Shown here piece by piece: positions 1 to 7,425 of a stretch of 18,303 bases of DNA. Position 1 is the stretch's first letter, and each line of letters begins with the position of its first letter. This stretch comes from an uncultured Lachnospiraceae bacterium. GTDB lineage: Bacteria > Bacillota_A > Clostridia > Lachnospirales > Lachnospiraceae. A model generated the notes under the pieces. The model saw only the letters and a program-made list of their open reading frames with translations, had not been told where the DNA came from and made no database searches. The stretch is taken from positions 1 through 18,303 of the forward strand of contig CAJUGZ010000050.1 in NCBI GenBank assembly GCA_910585855.1, in the 5' to 3' direction. The position numbers and the translations under genes were made by a program.

Positions 1-231
1 TCCATGCAGGGTATGCAAAAAAAGGGGCGTGTTTAGCCCGTATAAAAGGGAAGCTGTTTTGTTGCGGTAGATCACATCCTTTGGTATACCCGTTTTGTCT
101 TGGCTGCAGTGAGGGCGAATTGCGCCCCGGTCTGTCCGGTTAGATGTGTTATCATGCAGAAGTCTTAGAACTTCTTACTTTTTGGAAACCGGAACAGCAG
201 GATGCCTAGTGGGTTCGCATCTGGCGTCCTC
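1..231 (+). mobile_element. Probable structured terminus of an insertion sequence (IS200/IS605-like), no intact gene
   Basis: This segment is visibly richer in G+C than the dynamin genes beside it and has no convincing coding frame. It folds as a series of small hairpins: GGGCG/CGCCC, CCGG/CCGG, AGAAGT/ACTTCT, and near its end AGGATGCC pairing with GGCGTCCT (one G-U). Its last 13 nt, ATCTGGCGTCCTC at 219-231, recur exactly at 15664-15676, just beyond the tnpA remnant of the IS200/IS605-like element. Serial hairpins at a terminus are typical of this family, so I infer the tnpA-side end of another copy lying to the left. It ends 14 nt before the dynamin stop codon. It could instead be an unrelated structured intergenic sequence. 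Confidence 0.35.
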
Positions 232-245
232 TTGGAAAAAATAAC

Positions 246-3014
246 TTACTCCAACTCTGAAATTTCTTCCATCAAAGCCCCTTCTCCAGAAAGCACATAA
301 TCCCAAATCTCAAAAAACTCTTTTGTCACACTATAAATATCCTGTATCAGCATCTTTTGTCTTTCCAAAGATTCGTTATTTAAATAATACTTTTCCCGAT
401 CATCTATAATCGTAGTAAAAGTCTTAATATTCTCTTTACAAACATCACTCATATCGGAAAACTGCCGATCAAATTTATCCATAATATGTTCCATTTCCAA
501 GACTACCTGATCTAAACCATCTTTTACACACTGCTGAAATTTCACATTATCCCTTACCAGATCACAAATAGAAGCATAAAAACGTTCTTTAAAATCTGCC
601 TTATAGTTTTTCTCTGAAATCTCTTTGGTATAATATTCTACCCGTCCTGTCTGTTTATCTAAAAAATTTCGCCAAAGCTGATAAACCCAATTCATCTTTC
701 GATCTACCGCCAAACCCCGCAGTTTCCAAAGCCTATCTTTAATATCACTGCTTACTACAATTCCATTCATATTGAGATCGTTTTTTACCTTTGGCAGTCC
801 AAAAGTAAAATCTGGTATCTCCGGTATATGAAACCGTGCATATTTTTCCAGTTTCTTTCTGCACTCTTCTGAAGCATCCTCAATTTGCTGCAGCCTTTTA
901 TTGATAATCTCTTCAATCTCTGTTTTAATTTGATCCACATTTTGCTGCTGCGTAAGCACCGCTTCTCCATAATAACTGCCGATTACATCTTCCGCTGCCT
1001 TTTTTAACAGTTTCTCAGAAACCAAGGTAGAAGCAACGGCATCCAAATCGCCCTTTTCGATTTTTCCCCCTTTTGTCTTTTCCCGAATCCCTTCTACAAA
1101 ATCTCTATAAGTCTGATCCTGAATTACTTTAAAAAACTGATCGGTCATCTCTAAATCACTGGGCAGATTTTCTTTATTTTTTCGAATATTTTCTGTTACA
1201 CCCTGTTTTACTGCCTCAAATCCAACAGTGCCTCCGGCTTTCTTTGCATAGCTTTCGATTACACCGGAATCTGTCACCAATGCCAAATCTGCCTCTGTAA
1301 TCCGATCCATCAATATTTCATCTGTATTTTTTTTAAATTCATTGATAATCTCCGTAATACTATTGATCTGATCCTGATTGAGATGAATCAGTTGTTCAAT
1401 ATTATCGGTATAATCAATCACTGACTGAAGCTGCTTTATCTGCATATCAATTACTGCAGCTACATTATTGATAATTTCTTCCCGTGCCTTTGTACAAATG
1501 ACATAGGATACATAATTTAATAAATCAGGAATCCCACTTCGCTGTTTTAGTGTCTTTGCCGTCACCCCTATAATATTATGACAGGAATCCATAAAGCCAA
1601 CCTGTCCGTCTAACCATGCAAGCTGCTCCCTATATTTTGGAAACCTTTTCTTTATTGGACGGATATCTGAATATAAATCATTGGATTCGGAAAAGATTCT
1701 TCCGCATCCTTTTTCACATTCTATTGTACGGAAGTACTGCAAAGCAGAGGTTGCAAAAATAATACAGTCTTTATAGTCACTATTAATCTCGCCTAAGCGG
1801 TTTCGAATATAATCAATCGACTTAATCGTTGATTTTGCTGTATTGGTATCGGTATATACCGTGTCCATTTTATTGATTACAAAAATCAAAGATAAAAATT
1901 TTCCGCTTTTGGTAAACTCTTCTTTAATTTTTCTCAGATATGCCTCTTCGGAAGTCGTCAGATGCTTGGTAAAATCAATCGCAAAAATTGCTACATCACA
2001 CTTCTTTATCGCCTCCACTGCTGAAAAAGCCAAATCCATTCCTGCCGCATCTGGACCGGGCGTATCAAAAACAGTAAAACTTTCAAAACGATTGCCCTCT
2101 GTCACATATGCAATTTCCATATCCTCCATTTTATAGTTATGTTCCTGATCTTCTTGTGCCTTTTTAAACTCAGTATCTATTCTGCTATACAGTTCCTCTG
2201 CCGTATCATAAATACTTTCTTCTTTTTTATAAAATAAATGATACTTTTCATCTTCGCTTTTTTTATAAATACAAGTATTCGGAGTTGCCAATTCCAAACT
2301 AGTAGGAGCTAATTCTTCTCCCAACATACTGTTAATAATCATGCTTTTGCCTGTCTTTTTTGAAGCGGCAACCGCAATCTTCATTTCTACTCCTTTAGCT
2401 TTCTCCAAATTTTCCAAAATCGTTTCACAATTTTGGATTACCTTCTCTAGTTTTTCTAAAAATTCTTTTTGTTCCTCTTTTATCGTATCTTCTGAAATTT
2501 CAGAGTATTTCTTTTTAAGGAATTCAAGCTGCTCGACTGATTGGCTGACTGCAAATGACAAATCATTGCTTTTATCCATAAACCGTTTGATTCTTTCTTC
2601 ATCCTTTGCTTCGGATTTCATTAAAATATTAACAGAAGAAACCGGATAGCCGATATAAATTAACTGCTGCACAATATCTGCCAGCACCGTACGTTCCTGA
2701 TGATTTACAATAATCCTACAGGGTATGGTTTTATCCAATTTTTCTATTAATTGACTGATACAAGACAGATTACAGCCTTCCGATTCTTTCTTATCGAAAT
2801 AAGTCAGATCCAAATTCTGCTTCTCATAACAAACTTTAAAATTATATAAAAAATCATTGCTTAAGCCGTTGCTTTTTAAACTATCAATATAAGCAAACAG
2901 CTTGATCTGCGGATGGGTAAAAACAAATACTACTTCAGGATCTTCTTCTAGTGCGGCTATTATCATGCCAATATCATTCTGTATCTTTTTTCCACTTAAA
3001 AAAACATACTTCAT
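246..3014 (-). CDS. Dynamin-like GTPase (second gene of a tandem pair)
   Basis: 922-aa large GTPase of the bacterial dynamin-like superfamily. The G domain is clear: P-loop AxxxxGKS at residues 217-224, a switch Thr around 244-247, G3 motif DTPG at 317-320, and G4 motif NKMD at 381-384. A long, charged, mostly helical region follows (about 500-915), as expected for the stalk and neck of dynamins. No strong transmembrane helix is visible. Residues 1-135 are unusual: alternating hydrophobic strands and helices suggest a separate Rossmann-like domain ahead of the GTPase, which I cannot name. A coiled-coil-like stretch (150-208) links the two. The start at 3014 has GAGGAAG just upstream. It lies 15 nt downstream of the other dynamin gene, so the two are co-transcribed and may form a heteromer, as known for paired bacterial dynamins. 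The likely role, inferred from the family, is GTP-driven membrane binding, fusion or repair. Confidence 0.88.
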   Translation of the reverse strand: MKYVFLSGKKIQNDIGMIIAALEEDPEVVFVFTHPQIKLFAYIDSLKSNGLSNDFLYNFKVCYEKQNLDLTYFDKKESEGCNLSCISQLIEKLDKTIPCRIIVNHQERTVLADIVQQLIYIGYPVSSVNILMKSEAKDEERIKRFMDKSNDLSFAVSQSVEQLEFLKKKYSEISEDTIKEEQKEFLEKLEKVIQNCETILENLEKAKGVEMKIAVAASKKTGKSMIINSMLGEELAPTSLELATPNTCIYKKSEDEKYHLFYKKEESIYDTAEELYSRIDTEFKKAQEDQEHNYKMEDMEIAYVTEGNRFESFTVFDTPGPDAAGMDLAFSAVEAIKKCDVAIFAIDFTKHLTTSEEAYLRKIKEEFTKSGKFLSLIFVINKMDTVYTDTNTAKSTIKSIDYIRNRLGEINSDYKDCIIFATSALQYFRTIECEKGCGRIFSESNDLYSDIRPIKKRFPKYREQLAWLDGQVGFMDSCHNIIGVTAKTLKQRSGIPDLLNYVSYVICTKAREEIINNVAAVIDMQIKQLQSVIDYTDNIEQLIHLNQDQINSITEIINEFKKNTDEILMDRITEADLALVTDSGVIESYAKKAGGTVGFEAVKQGVTENIRKNKENLPSDLEMTDQFFKVIQDQTYRDFVEGIREKTKGGKIEKGDLDAVASTLVSEKLLKKAAEDVIGSYYGEAVLTQQQNVDQIKTEIEEIINKRLQQIEDASEECRKKLEKYARFHIPEIPDFTFGLPKVKNDLNMNGIVVSSDIKDRLWKLRGLAVDRKMNWVYQLWRNFLDKQTGRVEYYTKEISEKNYKADFKERFYASICDLVRDNVKFQQCVKDGLDQVVLEMEHIMDKFDRQFSDMSDVCKENIKTFTTIIDDREKYYLNNESLERQKMLIQDIYSVTKEFFEIWDYVLSGEGALMEEISELE

Positions 3015-3029
3015 AAAACTTCCTCTTTC

Positions 3030-5636
3030 CTATTGTGTACTATTAATTGTGGCAATGATTTTATTAATCTCCATCATAAAGGCAGACTTCATCTTTCTCT
3101 CTGCCTCCGCACGATCCAAATTATCAAACTCTTCCGCCTTGATAAATTCAATATTATTAGAAACAAAGGCATTAAACTCCTTGCTTTCAATCCATGAAAT
3201 CACATACTCGATTGACTTTACTTCTCGTGCAACAAATGACTTTTCTATATTGATTGCTCTGATAAATGCATGAAGAAGCACATCTCTTAAAATATCAATA
3301 TCACAGGCAAAATCTCTTTTCATATCTTCATAAGTCCGATTGCTTCTAAGCTTTGCAAAATAATTGGCATATGCCTTTTTAAATTCTGTCGGATTAGAAA
3401 GATCCGCCTGAATCGCATTGTTTTCTTCCTCTTCCGGCAATTCCTTTACAATTCTTTGCAGCAGCATACTTACTTTTGCCGAAATAGTAGTCTGATTTTC
3501 ATTTTCCACATCGCAGTCTTCTAAAATATCTGTAATAATCTGATCACATTTTTCATAATCTCTTTTTACAATCGTTGTAATCAATTTCAAATTCATCGGC
3601 GAAAGTTCTTTTAATCCGGTAATCATCTTTACTGTATCTGCTAATTCCTTTGTCTTTTGCTCACAGGATTCCTTGTTCGAGGAACGATTATAATCATGAA
3701 ACAGCAGCAAATTACAAAGAATCTGATCTTTTGGTGCTTTGTGTATATAATCTAATTTATTCTCTTCTTTTAAATCAGGATTATAAAATACAGAAAAACT
3801 AAAGAAATTATCCATTTCTGGAACAAATTTATTATATCGTTCTTCTGAATACGTACATTGTATCAATATTTCATAAATATCTCTGGAAAATCGCTCTATT
3901 AAGCTTTGATAATATCCCTCATCTGTACCGCCGGTAATTTTATTGGAAAACTTTTCTTCTAATTGTGTATAAATTTTATTATAATAAGGCGAGGTATTGG
4001 AAAGATTCATTGCTTCCATCACAATCGACATAATATCCCCATGACATTTTATATGATTTTCTACTGAAATCGCCATAATTGCATGGAAAAAATCATGATA
4101 CATCTTTTCAAACTTCTCTCTGCGCAGCGGTGCTTCAATCGTTTGCGGTGCTTCATGTTCTGTTACACTAGAAATATAACATTTATGTGCTTTCTTTAAT
4201 TCTTCTTCTGTAATCTGATAATTTTCTACTGTAATTGTATTTAAAATATATTCAGCAATTCCCTTTGACAGCGGCTTTTCTGACTGCATCTTCCCTCTTA
4301 CAATATCATCTCGGTAGGACTGCAGATTCTTTACCACCTTTTCAATAAATTCACTTTTAAAATTCAATGCCAAATCAATTTTATCTCCTGTTGCAAAATC
4401 CTCCGTTTCCGAAACGGCATATCTTTTATTGACTTCCTCAAATGCAGCCGAAAGTGCACCTTTGATCTTATTGATACGTCTTTTAAACACTTCAAAACGG
4501 CAGGTTCGATTATATTCCTCTAAAGCCATACGTATATCATTGATTCCGTCTTCTAATCCTCTCATCTTTAACGGGCTGATATAGTCATTGCTTTTATCTT
4601 CCGGCGGCAGCTTTCCGATTTTTTGCAGATGTGCATTAGAAGAACCAAAAAATATCCTGTCCTTATACTTTTCATCTAATATATTTCTTTTTGTAATCCA
4701 TTCCTCATAGGTAATCTCTTTATTTTTTGAAATATTTGCCCGATCGGCTTTATTCGCAAATACAAATAATTTATCATTTAAAACCGTACCGTCATTGTCA
4801 CACTCTCGAAAGATATCTAATACCTCCCCTGTCAGACTTGGTTCATCTGCTTTTGCTATAATTACAATCGCATCTGCACTTTTCATTCTGGCACGGGTTT
4901 GCTGCTGATGCATCTCAGTTGGAGAATTAAAGCCCGGAATATCATAGATCAAAGCATTCGGCATTTTTTCTAATAATCTCGATCCAATCGTAATCTCCTT
5001 TACCGCAATCGCTTTGCTTGGTTCTTTAATAAATCCCTTAAATTCTTCAAATGCCTCCCCGCTAAACTGCTTTGTGGGATTTCCCAGATAATTTAGAATA
5101 TTTTGTTTATTATCAATCGTATCTAAGATATCTTGATTTAATGTACTGCCATATAACTTCTGACTGTTGGTATCTAATTTCTGGAACAGCTGCTCATACT
5201 GCTGTCTTGTCATCAATTCAAATGCATATTTTTCAGAATTTGCAATTCCTATTTTCTTCAATTTATCCGAAAAATTTCTTGCAAATTCTTCCTTTGTATA
5301 AAAAGAAATCTCCGCAATATCTGCTTCATTATAAGCAATACAGGTAGAAGTATACGTGCAGCGTCCCTGATCGGTCGGAAGCAGGCTATTTTCGATAAAA
5401 GCATTGGAAAAAGAACTTTTCCCTGCTTTTTCCAAACCAACAATGGCAATTTCAAACTCATTATTTTTTAGTTTATGAAACAGTTTCTCCGAATCTGTTT
5501 TCCATTCAACCAACTTTTCCCTTAACGTATCCGCCATGATGGAATAACTATCCATACTCAGTATATTAGAAATCCCGTTGATAATCACTTCCAATATCCG
5601 AATATACTTTAACTTCTCAATTTCCCAACTTCCCAT
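3030..5636 (-). CDS. Dynamin-like GTPase (first gene of a tandem pair)
   Basis: Large GTPase of about 868 aa. Numbered from the start chosen here: P-loop GLEKAGKS at 67-74, a Thr-rich switch I (CTYTSTC) near 93-99, G3 DIPG at 232-235, and G4 NKAD at 295-298. The rest is charged and helical, as in the bacterial dynamin stalk. An upstream in-frame ATG at 5669 would add 11 residues, but its only SD-like bases (AGG) touch the ATG. The ATG at 5636 has AGGA 9 nt upstream, so I prefer it. The gene heads the dynamin pair, with a promoter candidate about 400 nt upstream and the partner GTPase starting 15 nt after its stop. Family knowledge: such proteins bind and remodel membranes, and some (for example DynA) help cells survive phage or membrane damage. 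That role here is inference. Confidence 0.88.
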   Translation of the reverse strand: MGSWEIEKLKYIRILEVIINGISNILSMDSYSIMADTLREKLVEWKTDSEKLFHKLKNNEFEIAIVGLEKAGKSSFSNAFIENSLLPTDQGRCTYTSTCIAYNEADIAEISFYTKEEFARNFSDKLKKIGIANSEKYAFELMTRQQYEQLFQKLDTNSQKLYGSTLNQDILDTIDNKQNILNYLGNPTKQFSGEAFEEFKGFIKEPSKAIAVKEITIGSRLLEKMPNALIYDIPGFNSPTEMHQQQTRARMKSADAIVIIAKADEPSLTGEVLDIFRECDNDGTVLNDKLFVFANKADRANISKNKEITYEEWITKRNILDEKYKDRIFFGSSNAHLQKIGKLPPEDKSNDYISPLKMRGLEDGINDIRMALEEYNRTCRFEVFKRRINKIKGALSAAFEEVNKRYAVSETEDFATGDKIDLALNFKSEFIEKVVKNLQSYRDDIVRGKMQSEKPLSKGIAEYILNTITVENYQITEEELKKAHKCYISSVTEHEAPQTIEAPLRREKFEKMYHDFFHAIMAISVENHIKCHGDIMSIVMEAMNLSNTSPYYNKIYTQLEEKFSNKITGGTDEGYYQSLIERFSRDIYEILIQCTYSEERYNKFVPEMDNFFSFSVFYNPDLKEENKLDYIHKAPKDQILCNLLLFHDYNRSSNKESCEQKTKELADTVKMITGLKELSPMNLKLITTIVKRDYEKCDQIITDILEDCDVENENQTTISAKVSMLLQRIVKELPEEEENNAIQADLSNPTEFKKAYANYFAKLRSNRTYEDMKRDFACDIDILRDVLLHAFIRAINIEKSFVAREVKSIEYVISWIESKEFNAFVSNNIEFIKAEEFDNLDRAEAERKMKSAFMMEINKIIATINSTQ

Positions 5637-6039
5637 AAAAAGTATTCCTGCTACGAAAAACAAACGCATCCTGCATTGATATTGTTTACAAGCGTAAGTT
5701 TCTCTTTTTTCTAGCTTTTCCTTTCCTAATATTTTCTATTAATTTATTTCCCGTAAATTGGCAGAATATCTAAATTCTTATGTAAAAATGTATTTTAAAA
5801 ATCCTTAACTGCATGTCCTTTTTCCGTAAAATACGCATATCAGAAGAGAGATCTACATCAGAACCATCCGAACTTACATTTTCTTGCCAGAGTAGAAAGA
5901 TACAAAACCCAGCAGTGAAAAACCAGTCGAAAATAATATTCCTCTATAAACCTCTCCTCTGATTCAAGTCATTTTATTGTTTCATACACTTTTGCAAACT
6001 TTTTAGACTCGCTTATTTACAGGTCTTTCTAACTAGAAA
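5637..6039 (-). other. Long 5' leader / intergenic region of the dynamin pair
   Basis: About 400 nt lie between the promoter candidate and the first dynamin start. I see no gene with a credible start and ribosome binding site. One minus-strand frame (roughly 5860-5950) stays open for 27 codons and would encode a short hydrophobic peptide ending SFYSGKKM. It has no ATG, GTG or TTG in a suitable place, so I do not call it. The leader is AT-rich and has no clear attenuator or riboswitch fold that I can recognise. Confidence 0.3.
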
Positions 6040-6067
6040 TATATAACAAAACCTACCTATTTGTCAA
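6040..6067 (-). promoter_or_regulatory. Sigma-A-like promoter for the dynamin pair
   Basis: On the minus strand a perfect -35 TTGACA (6062-6067) is followed after 16 nt by TATATA (6040-6045); shifting by one gives 17 nt and ATATAT. The -35 lies in a small inverted repeat, TGTC-TT-GACA, that could be an operator. The predicted RNA would start near 6033 and run about 400 nt to the first dynamin gene. The promoter lies downstream of the WYL gene, so the dynamins can be transcribed separately from the AAA+ operon. Confidence 0.6.
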
Positions 6068-6175
6068 GACATATCTTTTACAAAAGCGAATCTATCGCCC
6101 TATTTTACCAGAATTTTTACTTCCAAATTTTGGAATATATATATTTAAAAAATCTTATATTTTATAATAGTTTCT

Positions 6176-6211
6176 GATAATTTTTGTAAACCTGTCACAG
6201 GAGGCTGAAAT
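6176..6211 (-). repeat. 36-nt repeat, copy 2 (partner at 12683-12718)
   Basis: Read on the minus strand, this starts ATTTCAGCCTCCTGTGACAG and matches 28 of 36 positions of the sequence at 12683-12718. Both copies have the same orientation, and both lie upstream of a minus-strand operon. At 12683 the sequence is inside a possible 32-aa peptide. Here the same frame would read IS-S-D-F-K-I-N residues in a similar pattern, then a stop at 6155, but has a stop five codons upstream and no start. The homology begins exactly at ATTTCAG, where this copy runs into the arm of the large inverted repeat. Confidence 0.5.
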
Positions 6212-6357
6212 GGAAAGGAAGGTCTATTCCGAGTCCGCTTTCGCTTAGCATTTCCTATTTTCATAACGGACACATAAGGCACGAAAACACAACAATACCG
6301 TGCCTAAGTGCCGATGGGAAATGATGACCCTTCATAGACCTTCCTTTCCATTTCAGC
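6204..6357. repeat. Large inverted repeat with 24-bp perfect arms and nested stems
   Basis: The arms 6204-6227 and 6334-6357 are perfect inverse complements over 24 bp (outer end GCTGAAATGG). Within the 106-nt interior a further stem forms between 6249-6258 and 6314-6323 (10 bp, one G-U), and another between 6277-6283 and 6299-6305 (AGGCACG/CGTGCCT). All three nest, giving one long hairpin. A 12-bp palindrome, CAGCTATAGCTG, sits at the right edge (6353-6364). There is no U-tract, so this is not a standard intrinsic terminator. It lies 38 nt after the WYL stop. It may be a MITE-like palindromic element or a structured RNA; I cannot tell which. Confidence 0.8.
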
Positions 6358-6395
6358 TATAGCTGGCAACAGAATAAAACAAAAACTTTCCTTTT

Positions 6396-7343
6396 CTAAT
6401 TTAAACGTTCAATCTCATCTCCCTGACTTCGCAGCCACATATCAATTCCACTTCCAAATACCTCTGCACTAATTGTATATACTCCATTCTCTTCTGAAAG
6501 AATCTTTGCTGTCGGTAAGCGATCCTGTACATTTTCTATATTGTCGCCATAATAGCGAAACTTTACTCTTTGAAGCTTTCCGCCATACATAAACTGAATT
6601 CGTTTTCTAAATTCGCCTTCCTGAAAACGATCTTTATATGGAATATGAAACTTTTCATTCAATACTTTTAACTTTTTAATTCGATCTATCCGATAGATCG
6701 TAGGAAAGGAATCATTCAGAACATCAAAGCGTTTCTGTACTTCTTCATCATCAATAAATGCTGTTAAATAAAAATAATATTCTGAAAACATAATTGCTGC
6801 TGGTTTCAATTTGCGCTTTACCATTCCCTTTTTTTTATTATATTCCACTTCAATATAATTATGTCCCTGTATTGCCTGTCCAATATCCCACATCATATCC
6901 ATAAATTTTACGCCATGTTTTAGTTCTACATAATAATATTCTTCATTCCTAATCAAATCTTTTATCATCTTCTGATCATCCTTTGGTACACAGCAAGAAA
7001 TCAGCTTCGCAAGCATGATTTTCATTTCTTCTTTTATAAACGCTCTACTGTCTAATAAAATTTTACACAATGCCAGAATTTCACTATTTGTAAATTTCGT
7101 TTTTGATATATGTTCTAAACAATATCCTTTTTTTCTGGGGTCATAAATCACTGAATCAACATATCCTTTTCTTTTTGTTTGCCAATCTAAAAAACTTCTA
7201 ATATCATCAATATCTCTTTGTATACTTCTTTTCGTTACATTATACTCCTCTGCTGCCTTTGCCTTATTTATCGAACGTCCTTCCATTAAACCAGTATAAA
7301 TCCCAAGAACACGTTTTATTTTATCTTTTCCTTCACTTTTCAT
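6396..7343 (-). CDS. WYL-domain transcriptional regulator (paralogue 1)
   Basis: 315-aa regulator. Residues about 5-55 form a winged helix-turn-helix of DeoR type (INKAKAAEEYNVTKRSIQRD). The WYL domain spans roughly 150-225, with the signature region SEYYFYLTAF at 187-196 and IYRIDRI at 216-222. A WCX-like C-terminal domain follows, ending SQGDEIERLN. WYL domains are ligand-sensing modules, often tied to nucleic-acid or nucleotide signals, and WYL regulators commonly control defence islands. It is clearly paralogous to the WYL protein at 16998-17996: HIPYK and MYGG occur at matching places. The start at 7343 has GGAGG 5 nt upstream. It is the last gene of the AAA+ cluster, 82 nt after the preceding stop, and may also have its own control: an operator-like sequence at 7359-7373 lies just ahead of its ribosome binding site. 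Confidence 0.88.
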   Translation of the reverse strand: MKSEGKDKIKRVLGIYTGLMEGRSINKAKAAEEYNVTKRSIQRDIDDIRSFLDWQTKRKGYVDSVIYDPRKKGYCLEHISKTKFTNSEILALCKILLDSRAFIKEEMKIMLAKLISCCVPKDDQKMIKDLIRNEEYYYVELKHGVKFMDMMWDIGQAIQGHNYIEVEYNKKKGMVKRKLKPAAIMFSEYYFYLTAFIDDEEVQKRFDVLNDSFPTIYRIDRIKKLKVLNEKFHIPYKDRFQEGEFRKRIQFMYGGKLQRVKFRYYGDNIENVQDRLPTAKILSEENGVYTISAEVFGSGIDMWLRSQGDEIERLN

Positions 7344-7358
7344 AATGCCTCCATTTTT

Positions 7359-7373
7359 TTACATAATCTGTCC
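7359..7373 (-). promoter_or_regulatory. Possible WYL operator overlapping the leader of the first WYL gene
   Basis: The minus strand reads GGACA-GATTA-TGTAA, close to the TGACA-N5-TGTCA element at 13329-13343 (11 of 12 identical over GACAAATTATGT). It sits directly upstream of the GGAGG of the first WYL gene. Unlike the two full elements it has no TATAAT 11 nt downstream, so it is a weak call based on similarity and position. Confidence 0.25.
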
Positions 7374-7425
7374 TTTCCGACATCCTTAAAGTAACGAAAT
7401 TATTTCTTCTCTTTTACTTCTACTT

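Noticed and set aside
5637..5669. Upstream ATG at 5669 as start of the first dynamin
   Set aside because: Its only SD-like bases touch the ATG; the ATG at 5636 has a properly spaced AGGA.
5860..5950. Short hydrophobic peptide frame in the dynamin leader (minus strand)
   Set aside because: No ATG, GTG or TTG start with a ribosome binding site in frame.
6204..6357. Retron-like msr/msd RNA
   Set aside because: The long hairpin could suggest it, but no reverse transcriptase is encoded anywhere in the window.
6204..6357. Intrinsic terminator for the WYL gene
   Set aside because: Loop of 106 nt and no T-tract on either side.
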